33,233 bases of DNA, from positions 1-33,233 of the forward strand of contig JAOPZY010000237.1 of NCBI GenBank assembly GCA_025963875.1, read 5' to 3'. Position 1 is the stretch's first letter; every line of letters begins with the position of its first letter. Both the position numbers and the translations under genes were made by a program. This document shows, piece after piece, positions 8,305 to 15,867 of this stretch. This DNA comes from Actinomycetota bacterium (lineage in GTDB: Bacteria > Actinomycetota > CADDZG01 > JAHWKV01 > JAOPZY01). Under the pieces are notes generated by a model. The model was not told where the DNA came from and ran no database searches. It saw only the letters and a list, made by a program, of their open reading frames with translations.

Positions 8305-9339
8305 CTACAGGGCTGCCAGCGCCACGGGCTCCCGGCGCCGCGCCAGGACCGCCATCACCACCCAGCCGATGCCGAGGAGCATCCAGAAACTGAGGAGGCG
8401 GTAGACGAGCACCGCGGTCAGGGCGATCCCTGCCTGCATGCCGGCCGCCACCAGGCCTGCCGCCATGGCTGCTTCCACGGCACCGAGGCCCCCGGGGGCC
8501 GGCCAGATGCTGCCGGCGACGATGCCGGCGCCGTAGGCGAGCAACAGGCCGTGCCAGGGGACCGGGGAGCCGGTGGCCCGGATGACGAGGACCAGGCAGG
8601 CGACGTCGAGGAGCCAGTTGCAGAGCGAGAAGACGAATACCTGGGCGTAGGTTTTGACAATGACCCGGAGGCTTCCCGCGCGCTCGACGACCGTGTCGAG
8701 GGCCGCAGCGGGATCGGGCCAGCGGTCGAAGAGCCTTTGCAGGCGGCGGCCGGACCGCAGGCGAACCCACGCTGCGAGTCGGCTGGCCCGCCCGGTGAGG
8801 AGACGGCGGACTGCCGGGAAGCGAAGCGCCAGCAGCAGGGCGAGCGGCGGTGCCAGGAAGACCAGCGAAGCGACCAGGCCCCCGGCGGCGGCGACCAGGC
8901 TGCCCGAAGCAGCGGCTCCGGCGAAGAGCACCAGCGACAGGGCGACGGTCGCCGACATCCACAGGATGACGAGCGCCCATGCCGCCAGGCCCACGTCGAT
9001 CCCCCGGTTAGCGTACTGACGGAGGGAGTAGGAGGCGGAGAACGGCAGCGGTGCGACGGGCACCGAGAAGGCGATGGCGGTGCTGGCGAAGCCGATGGCC
9101 ACCACCGAGTGGAGGCCGATCCGGCCCCCCGCAGCCTTGAGCAGGCGGCGATGGCCTTCGGCTGCCGCCACGAGGGAGAGGACCTCGACGGCGGCGGCGA
9201 TGAGCACCCATCCCCAACGGAGGTGCCGGGCGGCATCGACGGAGGCGACGAACGCTTTCCGGTCCAACAGGGAGAGGAAAACGAAGCAGACGACCAAACC
9301 GGCGAGGACGAGCCAGATCGCCTTACCGCGGGTCTTCAC
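8305..9339 (-). CDS. UPF0104 / YbhN-like integral membrane protein
   Basis: About 344 residues with roughly eight hydrophobic segments, starting at IWLVLAGLVVCFVFLSLL. Features typical of the UPF0104 family (lysylphosphatidylglycerol synthase membrane-domain-like; glycolipid flippase-like) are the AIAFSVPVAPLPFSASYSLRQYANRG segment and SIWPAPGGLGAVEAAMAAGLVA near the C-terminus. The family is linked to lipid or glycolipid handling in the membrane; the precise role is unknown. The GTG at 9339 is preferred because the longer frame to 9423 would start upstream of the intrinsic terminator at 9389-9409. It is the first gene of the minus-strand run, 22 bases from the MFS gene. Confidence 0.8.
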   Translation of the reverse strand: MKTRGKAIWLVLAGLVVCFVFLSLLDRKAFVASVDAARHLRWGWVLIAAAVEVLSLVAAAEGHRRLLKAAGGRIGLHSVVAIGFASTAIAFSVPVAPLPFSASYSLRQYANRGIDVGLAAWALVILWMSATVALSLVLFAGAAASGSLVAAAGGLVASLVFLAPPLALLLALRFPAVRRLLTGRASRLAAWVRLRSGRRLQRLFDRWPDPAAALDTVVERAGSLRVIVKTYAQVFVFSLCNWLLDVACLVLVIRATGSPVPWHGLLLAYGAGIVAGSIWPAPGGLGAVEAAMAAGLVAAGMQAGIALTAVLVYRLLSFWMLLGIGWVVMAVLARRREPVALAAL

Positions 9340-9388
9340 CCTTCGAGGATAGCGGCGGGACGAAACGAGCTCTGACCCTGAAGTTCGG

Positions 9389-9409
9389 AAAAAAAGCGTG
9401 GATACACGC
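9389..9409 (-). terminator. Intrinsic terminator after the LPXTG protein
   Basis: Read on the minus strand: GCGTG, loop TATC, CACGC, then seven T. It sits 39 bases after the stop of the surface-protein gene and is the clearest rho-independent terminator in the window. Confidence 0.85.
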
Positions 9410-9447
9410 GAAAAGTTCCGCACTTCCCGCCATCTTGCGGGTTTGCG

Positions 9448-10725
9448 TTACTCCGAGGCGTCCTCCTTGGAGTCAAGGGCAACGCCTCTGCGCTTCGAGG
9501 CGACCTTCAGGGCCACGGCGCCGAAGACGTAGCACATCCCGGCGAAGAGCACCAGCGGCAGCGCGTTGGAACCGGTCACCGGCAGCGCGGACCTCCTCGT
9601 CTGGGACGCGCCCAGGACCGAGGTGCCCGGGGTGGGCGTGCGGGTGAACGTGGTGGCGCCGACCGATACGGACGGCGACGGCGTGGGGGTCCCCCCGGGC
9701 GACGTCACGCTGGGAGTCGGCGTGGGGCTGCTGGGGGTCGGCGTGGGGGTGCTGGGACTGGGCGTCGGCGAGGACGGGCACGGGATCGGGGATACGAAGC
9801 CCCCGGCTGAGCCTGTCAGGCCGTAGAGCTGGCCCGATGCGTCGGCGGTCAGGCTGCGGACCTTCGGGATCTCCGCTCCGAAGACGCCGATGTCGGTCAG
9901 CGCGCCCATGGAGGCGTTGAGCGTCTCGAGGTGGCCGCCGGTGTCGCCGGCGCTGACCGCTGCGTACAGGGTCGATCCGACGAACACGATGCCGGAAGCC
10001 TGCGACCGGCCGGCGTCGGCGGACACGGTCTGGAGGTCGCTCCCCCCGAAGGCGCCGGTGACGACGTGCCCTGTCGAGAGATCGATCCGGACCAGCTTGC
10101 TCGCAGCCCCGCCGTGCGCCTGGTCGACGGAGACGAGGAAGTTCCCAGCCGTTGCGTCCCAGGCCATCGCCAGGACCAGACTGTTCGTGCCGCCCACGGT
10201 CATGCCGGAAGCGCTCCCCATCGTCCCAATGGGGGTGAAGGCACCGTTGGATGTGTCGACCTTGCCGAACTGCGTCCCCACGATGCCGTAGAGGGTGCCA
10301 TTCGCCAGTGCGATGGCATCGAACCGGCTGCCGGTCCCCCCGAGCTTGGCCACGTTGGCGCTCGGCGTGGGGTTGCAACTGTTGGCCTGCGCGGTCTCGA
10401 GGACGCCCAGGCCGCTTGACCCGAAGGCGAGGTAGCACTTGCCCGCGGCGGGACCGTGGCACTCCAGCGCGTCGTTGTGGTTGGTCTCGGTGTTGTCGCC
10501 GGGGATCAGCACCTTCGCCACGGCGGCGCCGGACCCCTTGTCCACCCACAGCAGGGCCTGCTGGCATGCGGAGGTCCCGACCGCGCAGGTGGGCGGGGTC
10601 TGTGCACGAGCAGGTGACGCCCGCACGATCCAGGCTGCTCCCAGCAGCATGAAGCCCAGGGCCAGGGCTACCGGTACCGTCAAACGTCGAGTCTGGCTTT
10701 GCGGCCGCGCGTGTTCAGAATTCAA
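9448..10725 (-). CDS. Secreted LPXTG-anchored surface protein
   Basis: About 425 residues. N-terminal Sec signal: Arg-containing start, hydrophobic core VPVALALGFMLLGAAWIV and ASPARA cleavage-like site. The mature part has Cys pairs (TCAVGTSAC) and repeated short beta units (LYGIVGTQFGKVDTSNGAFTPIG; LVRIDLSTGHVV; LYAAVSAGDTGGHLETL), suggesting a beta-propeller. A Pro/Thr/Ser linker (PTPSPSTPTPTP) follows, then LPVTG at 381-385, a membrane helix and a basic tail, the standard sortase sorting signal. Start uncertain: TTG at 10725 has GGGGG six bases upstream and gives a sensible signal peptide; GTG 10764 and TTG 10800 are alternatives. Transcription ends at the terminator at 9389. Ligand unknown. 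A sortase must be encoded elsewhere. Confidence 0.85.
   Translation of the reverse strand: MNSEHARPQSQTRRLTVPVALALGFMLLGAAWIVRASPARAQTPPTCAVGTSACQQALLWVDKGSGAAVAKVLIPGDNTETNHNDALECHGPAAGKCYLAFGSSGLGVLETAQANSCNPTPSANVAKLGGTGSRFDAIALANGTLYGIVGTQFGKVDTSNGAFTPIGTMGSASGMTVGGTNSLVLAMAWDATAGNFLVSVDQAHGGAASKLVRIDLSTGHVVTGAFGGSDLQTVSADAGRSQASGIVFVGSTLYAAVSAGDTGGHLETLNASMGALTDIGVFGAEIPKVRSLTADASGQLYGLTGSAGGFVSPIPCPSSPTPSPSTPTPTPSSPTPTPSVTSPGGTPTPSPSVSVGATTFTRTPTPGTSVLGASQTRRSALPVTGSNALPLVLFAGMCYVFGAVALKVASKRRGVALDSKEDASE
9700..9785 (-). repeat. Low-complexity repeat coding a Pro/Thr/Ser linker
   Basis: Imperfect short repeats (variants of GGCGTGGGGGT and CTGGGAGTCGG on the plus strand) encode the SPTPTPS-type wall-spanning linker of the LPXTG protein. 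Such tracts vary in length between strains through slippage. Confidence 0.6.
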
Positions 10726-10910
10726 TCCGCACCCCCATTCCCCACACTCCCCCCAATTCGCCACAGGCGGATGCCTGTAACGTGCCCCAAGTGGAGTCAA
10801 TCATGACACAAGGTTGAGGCCCAGGCCAGGCTACAAACACGCATAACGCCCAGTTAACGTTTCTTCATGTTGGCTATTGTGTACCCGTCGGGGTGCTGCC
10901 CAATCCGGCA

Positions 10911-10916
10911 TACAAT
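10911..10916 (+). promoter_or_regulatory. -10 element of tRNA-Ser
   Basis: TACAAT ends eight bases before the mature 5' end of the tRNA. No good -35 match is visible at the expected spacing. Confidence 0.5.
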
Positions 10917-10924
10917 CAACCAAT

Positions 10925-11014
10925 GGAGGCGTCGCCTAGGTTGGCCTATGGCGCGGGTCTGGAATACCCGTTGGGGTGATAAGCCCCTCGAGCGTTCAAA
11001 TCGCTCCGCCTCCG
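10925..11014 (+). tRNA. tRNA-Ser (anticodon GGA)
   Basis: Ninety-base class II tRNA. Acceptor stem GGAGGCG/CGCCTCC with discriminator G, anticodon stem CGGGT/ACCCG around loop CTGGAAT (anticodon GGA, reads UCC/UCU), long variable arm with GGGG/CCCC, and T stem GAGCG/CGCTC around TTCAAAT. The CCA end is not encoded. A serine tRNA next to the SRP RNA is a frequent arrangement near dnaX in Gram-positive bacteria. Confidence 0.95.
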
Positions 11015-11062
11015 CTCCTGCCGCCCGGCCATCCCTCGCGACGGGGGATGCCGGGCGGGTTG

Positions 11063-11068
11063 TACTAT
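11063..11068 (+). promoter_or_regulatory. -10 element of the SRP RNA
   Basis: TACTAT ends six bases before 11075, the first base of the inferred closing helix of the SRP RNA, consistent with a transcription start at about 11074-11076. No clear -35 hexamer. Confidence 0.5.
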
Positions 11069-11074
11069 CTGTGT

Positions 11075-11352
11075 GCGGTCGCGCTAGGTGGGGAGTCGGC
11101 GGTTCCCTGAACTCCAAATCCGCTTTACGGGAGACTGAATTCCCACCAGCGGCTCCGCGTGCTTGTGGCAAGCGCCTCGCATCCGGTGATGAGGGTTGGG
11201 TCCCGCGCGAGCCAGCGTCGTGAACTGGGTCAGGTCCGGAAGGAAGCAGCCCTAAGCGGAGAGCGGCAGTGCCGCGGGGTCACCTGGCCTGAGCCGGCGG
11301 TGAGGTTTGGCACCCAGGAGCGCTGAGTCCATGGTGGGTGCGCGGCCGCTCT
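11075..11352 (+). ncRNA. ffs: Large (Alu-domain) bacterial signal recognition particle RNA
   Basis: The S domain is unmistakable: GGTCAGGTCCGGAAGGAAGC from 11229, pairing GGTCAGG (11229-11235) with CCTGGCC (11283-11289) around the conserved Ffh-binding loops. Upstream (11083-11150) lies a second block matching the Alu domain of Bacillus scRNA: GCTAGGTGGGGAG, then CGGTTCCCTGAACTC, AATCCGCT and GAATTCCCACC. GCGGTCGCG (11075-11083) can pair with CGCGGCCGC (11341-11349) as closing helix 1, giving about 278 nt against 271 in B. subtilis. Patches of complementarity (GCCA 11213 with TGGC 11308; TTGGGT with ACCCAG) fit helix 5. It guides Ffh-bound ribosomes to the membrane. The exact 3' end is uncertain. 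Confidence 0.88.
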
Positions 11353-11371
11353 TTCGCGCCCTGGTCGGGTT

Positions 11372-11486
11372 GGGGGGCGGGTGGGTGCTGGGGGCGGGCC
11401 TCCGACGAGCCGGCGTGGCGCTCGTTCGGCTCAGGTCTCGTTGGCCGGCTCAGTCGGCCCTTCCCCCAGTCACCCACCCGCCCCCC
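11372..11486. repeat. 115-bp long imperfect palindrome
   Basis: The left arm at 11372-11394 and the right arm at 11463-11486 are complementary except for one base (core GGGGGGCGGGTGGGTG). Further inside, GGGCC...GAGCCGGC (from about 11395) pairs with GCCGGCTCAGTCGGCCC (ending about 11460). The whole could fold into one very stable cruciform or RNA hairpin. It lies just after the SRP RNA and before vapC. It might be a terminator-like element, a miniature transposable element, or a mark of the island boundary. No coding sequence is convincing here. Confidence 0.7.
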
Positions 11487-11555
11487 TGCCTCCCGTCCGT
11501 CTTCAGCTCGGCACGTCTTAAAGGCAAAGGCAAGGCAAAGCAAAAGCGGCGCAGA

Positions 11556-11939
11556 TCAGACCCGGATTACTTCTAGGCCGGGGATGTCTTCGTAGTCGGA
11601 GTCCTGGGTGACGACCGGCATTCTTGCAGCGACCGCGGTCGCAGCAACGAGGGCGTCCAGGACCGGCACACGCCGTCGACGAGTCCGAAGCTCCGCCACG
11701 ATGCGGGCGAAAGCACGAGCCACCTCGGCATCCACAGGCAGTGGGTCCCATCTCGACTCAACCGCCGACAGTGTGGCCAGTCGATCGGCCCGGTTCGCGT
11801 CGCTGGCCATGAGCACCCCGAGCGTGAGTTCCGCCAGCGTGATCACAGAGATCTCCGTCTCGGTGACGCCCGGCGTCTCCCCGAGTGGCCGGCCCGACTC
11901 CGTCGCGATGAAGAAGGACGTATCGAGCAGCGCCTTCAT
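11556..11939 (-). CDS. vapC: VapC-type PIN-domain toxin
   Basis: 127 residues, the normal size for VapC ribonucleases, which cleave tRNA or rRNA when freed from their antitoxin. PIN-domain acids are present: D6 in ALLDTSFFI, E37 in TLAELTLG, D95 in VLDALVAATA, and D113 in TQDSDYEDI. ATG at 11939 overlaps the stop of the upstream antitoxin gene by 4 bases (ATGA), the usual translational coupling of these pairs. RNA target unknown. The pair sits between the SRP RNA and dnaX, a position normally free of such genes, which suggests acquisition. Confidence 0.92.
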   Translation of the reverse strand: MKALLDTSFFIATESGRPLGETPGVTETEISVITLAELTLGVLMASDANRADRLATLSAVESRWDPLPVDAEVARAFARIVAELRTRRRRVPVLDALVAATAVAARMPVVTQDSDYEDIPGLEVIRV

Positions 11940-12181
11940 ACGTCGTCCGTCGTGTCTGCCAGCAGTTCCCTGACGTCTCGGAGAAGTGCAGCATCCACCG
12001 CGTGGCGGGAGGCGACGCTTCTCGCCTCCTCGATCGGTACCCCCCGGCGCCGGCGAAGGGGCACGATCTCGGCTACCGGGCGACGGTCGACGGTTACCGT
12101 GACCCGCTCGCCCCCTTCAACCCGGCGAAGCACTTCACTGACGCGATTGCGCAAATCCCGAACCGAAACTGACTCACTCAT
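11936..12181 (-). CDS. vapB: VapB-like (Phd/YefM-type) antitoxin
   Basis: 81 residues. The N-terminal half VSVRDLRNRVSEVLRRVEGGERVTVTVDRRPVAEIVPL is the Phd/YefM DNA-binding fold seen in many VapB antitoxins (LRN..S.VL..VE.GE...VT..GRPVA). The C-terminal half (SRHAVDAALLRDVRELLADTTDDV) would wrap the toxin. The frame runs further upstream, but the start at 12181 gives the family-typical N-terminus (MSESVSVRDLRN). Expected to neutralise VapC and, with it, repress the operon. A short palindrome lies five bases upstream of the ATG. Confidence 0.9.
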   Translation of the reverse strand: MSESVSVRDLRNRVSEVLRRVEGGERVTVTVDRRPVAEIVPLRRRRGVPIEEARSVASRHAVDAALLRDVRELLADTTDDV

Positions 12182-12185
12182 GGGC

Positions 12186-12196
12186 GCTACCGTAGC
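12186..12196. promoter_or_regulatory. Candidate operator of vapBC
   Basis: GCTACCGTAGC is a perfect inverted repeat (GCTAC/GTAGC, one-base centre) starting five bases from the antitoxin ATG, where an autoregulatory VapBC complex would block both transcription and ribosome access. Confidence 0.45.
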
Positions 12197-12242
12197 ACAT
12201 GTAGACACGCCGGGGCGGGGGGTGGGGGTTCCCAACAGCTCA

Positions 12243-12255
12243 AGCAATAGTGAGC
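12243..12255 (+). repeat. Left 13-bp inverted repeat flanking the TnpB gene
   Basis: AGCAATAGTGAGC here is the exact reverse complement of 14049-14061 on the other side of the TnpB-family gene. The left copy is also part of a local hairpin (GCTCA 12238-12242 with TGAGC 12251-12255). Probably marks an element end. Confidence 0.55.
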
Positions 12256-12281
12256 AGGAGTGAGTACAAGCGCACGGTGGA

Positions 12282-14071
12282 ATGCGAACACATGTTCTGC
12301 TACCCTTCCTTGTGGTCACTCCTCCCCCGGGGCAAGGCCGAAGCATCCCGACGCGCAGCCCAGGGGAATCGCCGTTGACCAACAAGTCCACCGCCAAGCT
12401 CCGCCCCATCGCCGAGCCGTTCGTAGTGGCGCCACCCGAAGGAGCCCGCGTCCGCACCCGCCTGCGCGTTTCACCCGATGACGAGGCGGTGCTGGTGGCC
12501 CTCGGTGCCCATCTCGGTTCTCTCCTAGGCCGGGACCTGGCGAAGCGGTGCCGGGAGGGACGTCTTGACGCCCGGCAGCGCTGCGCCTCCCGTGCCAGCC
12601 GCAAGCGGGCGGCCTCCCAGGACTCCTCGTCGCGCTGGGCCGGCACGATCACCCGCACCTCGGAGGACGCCTGGCAACTTGGCCAGCGCAACCTGGTGGC
12701 ACAGGCGGCAAGCCTGACGGCAAGGACGAGGGCCATCCATGCCCGCCTCAGCATCCCTGTCGGACAGTGCCGGGGAAGCACTCGGGGCTATGGCAGCGCC
12801 GCAGAACGGTTCCACAAGACCCAGCACCTCCAGATCCTCAAGGCACGCCTGAGCGAAGTGGCCGGCCGCCTGGCCGGGGGCCGGGTGTCGGTGTGCCGGG
12901 GTGGGCGGCGCCTCGCCCAGGTACGGCATCACCTTGAGGATGCAGGCCTGAGCGACATGCAGTGGCAGCAGCGGTGGAAGGCTGCCCGCTGGTTCATCTG
13001 TGCCGACGGCGAGGCGGACAAGGCGTGGGGCAACGAGACCATCCGCTGGCACCCCGACGAGCACTGGTTGGAGCTGAAGCTTCCGGCACCACTGTCGCCC
13101 CTGGCCAACCGGCCTCACGGCCGCTACCGGCTCTCTTGCCCGGTGGGGTTCTCGCATCGCGGCGACGAAGTCGCCGCCCAGGCTGCCTCGGGTGCCGTCC
13201 GCTACGACGTCACCAACGACACCGATCGTGGTCGCTGGTTCCTGGATGCCTCCTGGAAGCTGCCCACAGCCACGCCCGTAACCATCGTCGAGCTGAGGAG
13301 CAACGGTGTGCTGGCCGTGGACGTGAACACCGGGCACCTGGCGGCAATGACGATCGATGCCTCCGGCAACCCGGTGGGCAGGCCGCTCACCATCACCCTG
13401 CAGACGGCCGGCCTGTCCACAACCGCCCGGGACGGCCATCTCCGGGCAGCCATCTCCCAGCTCCTGGCGACTGCGAAGGGGGGGGCCACCAAGCCATTGC
13501 CATTGAGAACCTCGACTTCGCCCGGGCACGGTCCGAGGGCCGAGAGCACACAGCCAGGAGACCCTCCCGGGGCAGGCGGGGCCGGGGGTTCCGGGGCCTG
13601 GTGGCCGGGATCCCCACGGCACGGTTCCGGGACCGTCTGGTGCAGATGGCGGCCAACCAGGCACTGTCGGTGATCGCCGTCGACCCGGCGTACACCTCGA
13701 GATGGGGAGCCGAGCACTGGTTTCGACTGGTTCGACAGGCTTCACCCGAGGCCAGCGGGCACCACTGCGCTGCCCTGGTCATCGGACGACGTGGGCTCGG
13801 GCAGCGAGCACGGCGACGGGGGGGATGTGACTGGCGTCCACCAGCGGATGGACAACAGAGAGCTATCGACTCCGCTGTGCAGCCCAAACCGGCAACCACT
13901 GCCGGCCTGCCCGATGTCCATCCAAGGAAACCCGGTACCCCCGAGGCCAGAGGGCGGCCGCACAAGCGGCGGAAGACCCAACGGGCCGACGGGCACCCAC
14001 TGGGGGACCAGGTGGCTCACGACCGTTCGGAGCCGCCCACTGGGCAAAGCTCACTATTGCTCAGCGTTTAG
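12282..14071 (+). pseudogene. TnpB-family (IS605 OrfB-like) gene, frameshifted
   Basis: Two frames together make one protein of about 596 residues. Frame 1 (12282-~13485) runs from MRTHVLLP through the RuvC-I motif VLAVDVNTG (D347). Frame 2 (~13485-14071) carries RuvC-II IAIENLDFA (Glu at 13505) and RuvC-III VIAVDPAYTSRWG (Asp at 13682). The break is at a run of eight G (13478-13485); one extra base, or a -1 slip on GGGGGGG, restores the frame. All three RuvC acids are therefore encoded. It resembles the actinobacterial TnpB-related accessory proteins; I see no CxxC zinc finger. TnpB relatives are RNA-guided nucleases of IS200/IS605 elements; no TnpA transposase is present here. Could be decay, a sequencing indel or programmed frameshifting. 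Confidence 0.8.
14049..14061 (-). repeat. Right 13-bp inverted repeat flanking the TnpB gene
   Basis: GCTCACTATTGCT, the exact reverse complement of 12243-12255. It overlaps the last codons of the TnpB frame and lies about 60 bases before dnaX, giving a putative element of about 1.82 kb. Confidence 0.55.
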
Positions 14072-14083
14072 GAACGGTGGGGC

Positions 14084-14089
14084 TATGAT
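14084..14089 (+). promoter_or_regulatory. Possible -10 element for dnaX
   Basis: TATGAT lies 29 bases before the dnaX ATG. If the upstream segment is an insertion, this would be the promoter left to the dnaX operon. No convincing -35. Confidence 0.35.
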
Positions 14090-14118
14090 GGGAATCCATC
14101 CGTCTCAGGTGAATAGAT

Positions 14119-15867
14119 ATGGGTCAGTTCTCTTTATATAGGCGTTATCGGCCGCAGACGTTTGGTGATGTGGTTGGGCAGGGCCATGTCACCAAGACGT
14201 TGCAGAATGCGCTCGTCGAGGATCGGGTGGCGCATGCCTGCCTGTTCAGCGGGCCTCGTGGGACGGGCAAGACCTCGACGGCCCGGATCCTCGCCAAGGC
14301 GCTCAACTGCGAGCGGGCGCCGACCCGGGAACCCTGCAACGAGTGTGCCTCGTGCCGGGACATCACCGAGGGGAGCTCGCTGGACGTCATCGAGATCGAC
14401 GCCGCCACGCACGGATCGGTGGACGACGCACGGGACCTGCGGGACAAGGTCGCCTACGCCTCGGCCGGCGGGCGGTGGAAGGTCTACATCCTCGACGAGT
14501 GCCACATGCTCACCGCCGCGGCCAACAACGCCCTCCTCAAGGTGCTGGAGGAGCCTCCCTCCCACGTCATCTTCGTCTTCGCGACGACCGAGCCCTCCAA
14601 GGTGCTCCAGACCGTCCAGGACCGCTGCCAGCGCTACGAGTTCCGCGCCCTGGAAGCCGATGCCGTCGCCGCCCGGATCCTGCACGTCTGCGCCGCGGAG
14701 GGCGTCACGATCGAGGAGGCGGCGGTGTCCCTGCTGGCCGCACGGGCGTCGGGCTCGATGCGGGACGTCCTCGGCCTGCTGGAGCAGGCGATCATGTACT
14801 CGGGCAACACCGTGGGGGCCGAGGACATCGCCCGGCTGTTCGGCAACGTCTCCGACGAGGTGCTCTTCGAGGCGATCGACCTCATCTCGGAGCGGGACGT
14901 CGGCGCCTGCTTCGCCTTCACCGACCGGCTGATCCGTTCGGGCCAGGAGCCGAGGGAGTTCCTCCGGGCCCTCGTGGACCAGCTCCGATCGCTCTTCCTG
15001 ATCCAGCACACGGCAGCGCCCCAGGAGATCCTCGACGTGGCCGACGATCGCCTCAACCGCCTCCGCGGCCAGGCGAACCGCTTCGGACCCGGTGAGCTGC
15101 TCCGCATCCTCGACCTCGCCGGCGAGGCCCACATCCAGCTCCGCCAGGCGGTGGACAACCGGCTCGCCCTGGAGATCGCGTTCGCCCGGATGGCGAGACC
15201 GGACCTCCACGCTTCCCCTGCCTCGATGCTGGCCCGCATCGAGCGGCTGGAGCGGATGGCCGGGATCGAGCCCGAGGCCCCAGCCGGGGAGCCGGCGGCC
15301 GAGCCGGCCCGCCTCCAGGCGGTGCTCAGGCCCGCACCGAAGAAGGCCCCCGCCGCCGCCCCGCCTGCGCCGCAGCCCCAGCCGGTGGTGGCGGCAGCGC
15401 CGGGACCGGCCCCCGCTCCTGCGGGGTCGGGCGAGGTCGACATCGAGCGCGTCCAGCGTGCCTGGCCGGCCGTGATGGAGCTGGTGAAGAAGCGCAAGAT
15501 CACCGCCCACGCCATGTTCCTTTCGGCCGCACCGGCGGAGTTCGCAGACGGGGAGCTCGTGCTGCAGTTCCCGCCGATCAACCGGTTTCACCGGGACAAG
15601 GTCTCCGAGCCCGGCTCCGGCTACCTTTCGCCGCTGGTCGAGGCGATCTTCGAGACGTTCGGCGTACGTCCGGCGATTCGGTGCGTTCTCGGTCAGAATG
15701 AGGCGCCCGCTTCCGTCTCCCAGGCGCCCACCCAGGCACCAGCGAGGCAGGGACGGGAGGAGGAAGATGACGAGCCTGTGGCGGTCAGCATCACGCCGCC
15801 GAAGGACCCGATCGACCTGATCCGCGAGGGCTTTGCCGCCGAGATTGTGGAGGAGACGCACCACTAA
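14119..15867 (+). CDS. dnaX: DNA polymerase III subunit gamma/tau
   Basis: 582 residues. AAA+ clamp-loader ATPase with Walker A GPRGTGKTS (45-53), zinc-binding cysteines C64, C73, C76 and C79, Walker B ILDECHML (D126, E127), sensor region VFATTEPSKVLQTVQDRCQRYEF and sensor 2 GSMRDVLGLLEQA. Domain III follows, then an Ala/Pro linker (about 395-440) and a tau-like C-terminal domain (AWPAVMELVKKRKITAHAMFLSAAPAEF). It loads the sliding clamp on DNA and couples polymerase and helicase. ATG at 14119 has AGGTG upstream. No slippery A-run for a gamma product was seen. It overlaps ybaB by one base (TAATG). Confidence 0.97.
   Translation: MGQFSLYRRYRPQTFGDVVGQGHVTKTLQNALVEDRVAHACLFSGPRGTGKTSTARILAKALNCERAPTREPCNECASCRDITEGSSLDVIEIDAATHGSVDDARDLRDKVAYASAGGRWKVYILDECHMLTAAANNALLKVLEEPPSHVIFVFATTEPSKVLQTVQDRCQRYEFRALEADAVAARILHVCAAEGVTIEEAAVSLLAARASGSMRDVLGLLEQAIMYSGNTVGAEDIARLFGNVSDEVLFEAIDLISERDVGACFAFTDRLIRSGQEPREFLRALVDQLRSLFLIQHTAAPQEILDVADDRLNRLRGQANRFGPGELLRILDLAGEAHIQLRQAVDNRLALEIAFARMARPDLHASPASMLARIERLERMAGIEPEAPAGEPAAEPARLQAVLRPAPKKAPAAAPPAPQPQPVVAAAPGPAPAPAGSGEVDIERVQRAWPAVMELVKKRKITAHAMFLSAAPAEFADGELVLQFPPINRFHRDKVSEPGSGYLSPLVEAIFETFGVRPAIRCVLGQNEAPASVSQAPTQAPARQGREEEDDEPVAVSITPPKDPIDLIREGFAAEIVEETHH

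Noticed and set aside
9340-9423. Longer N-terminus for the UPF0104-like protein
   Set aside because: It would place the start codon upstream of the intrinsic terminator at 9389-9409 and add a non-hydrophobic, atypical leader.
9700-9785. CRISPR-like or tandem repeat array
   Set aside because: The repeats are short, degenerate and in frame with a Pro/Thr/Ser linker; no regular spacers. No CRISPR array is present in the window.
11280-11595. Several short open frames over the SRP RNA and palindrome
   Set aside because: They overlap structural RNA and inverted repeats, lack ribosome sites, and show no family resemblance.
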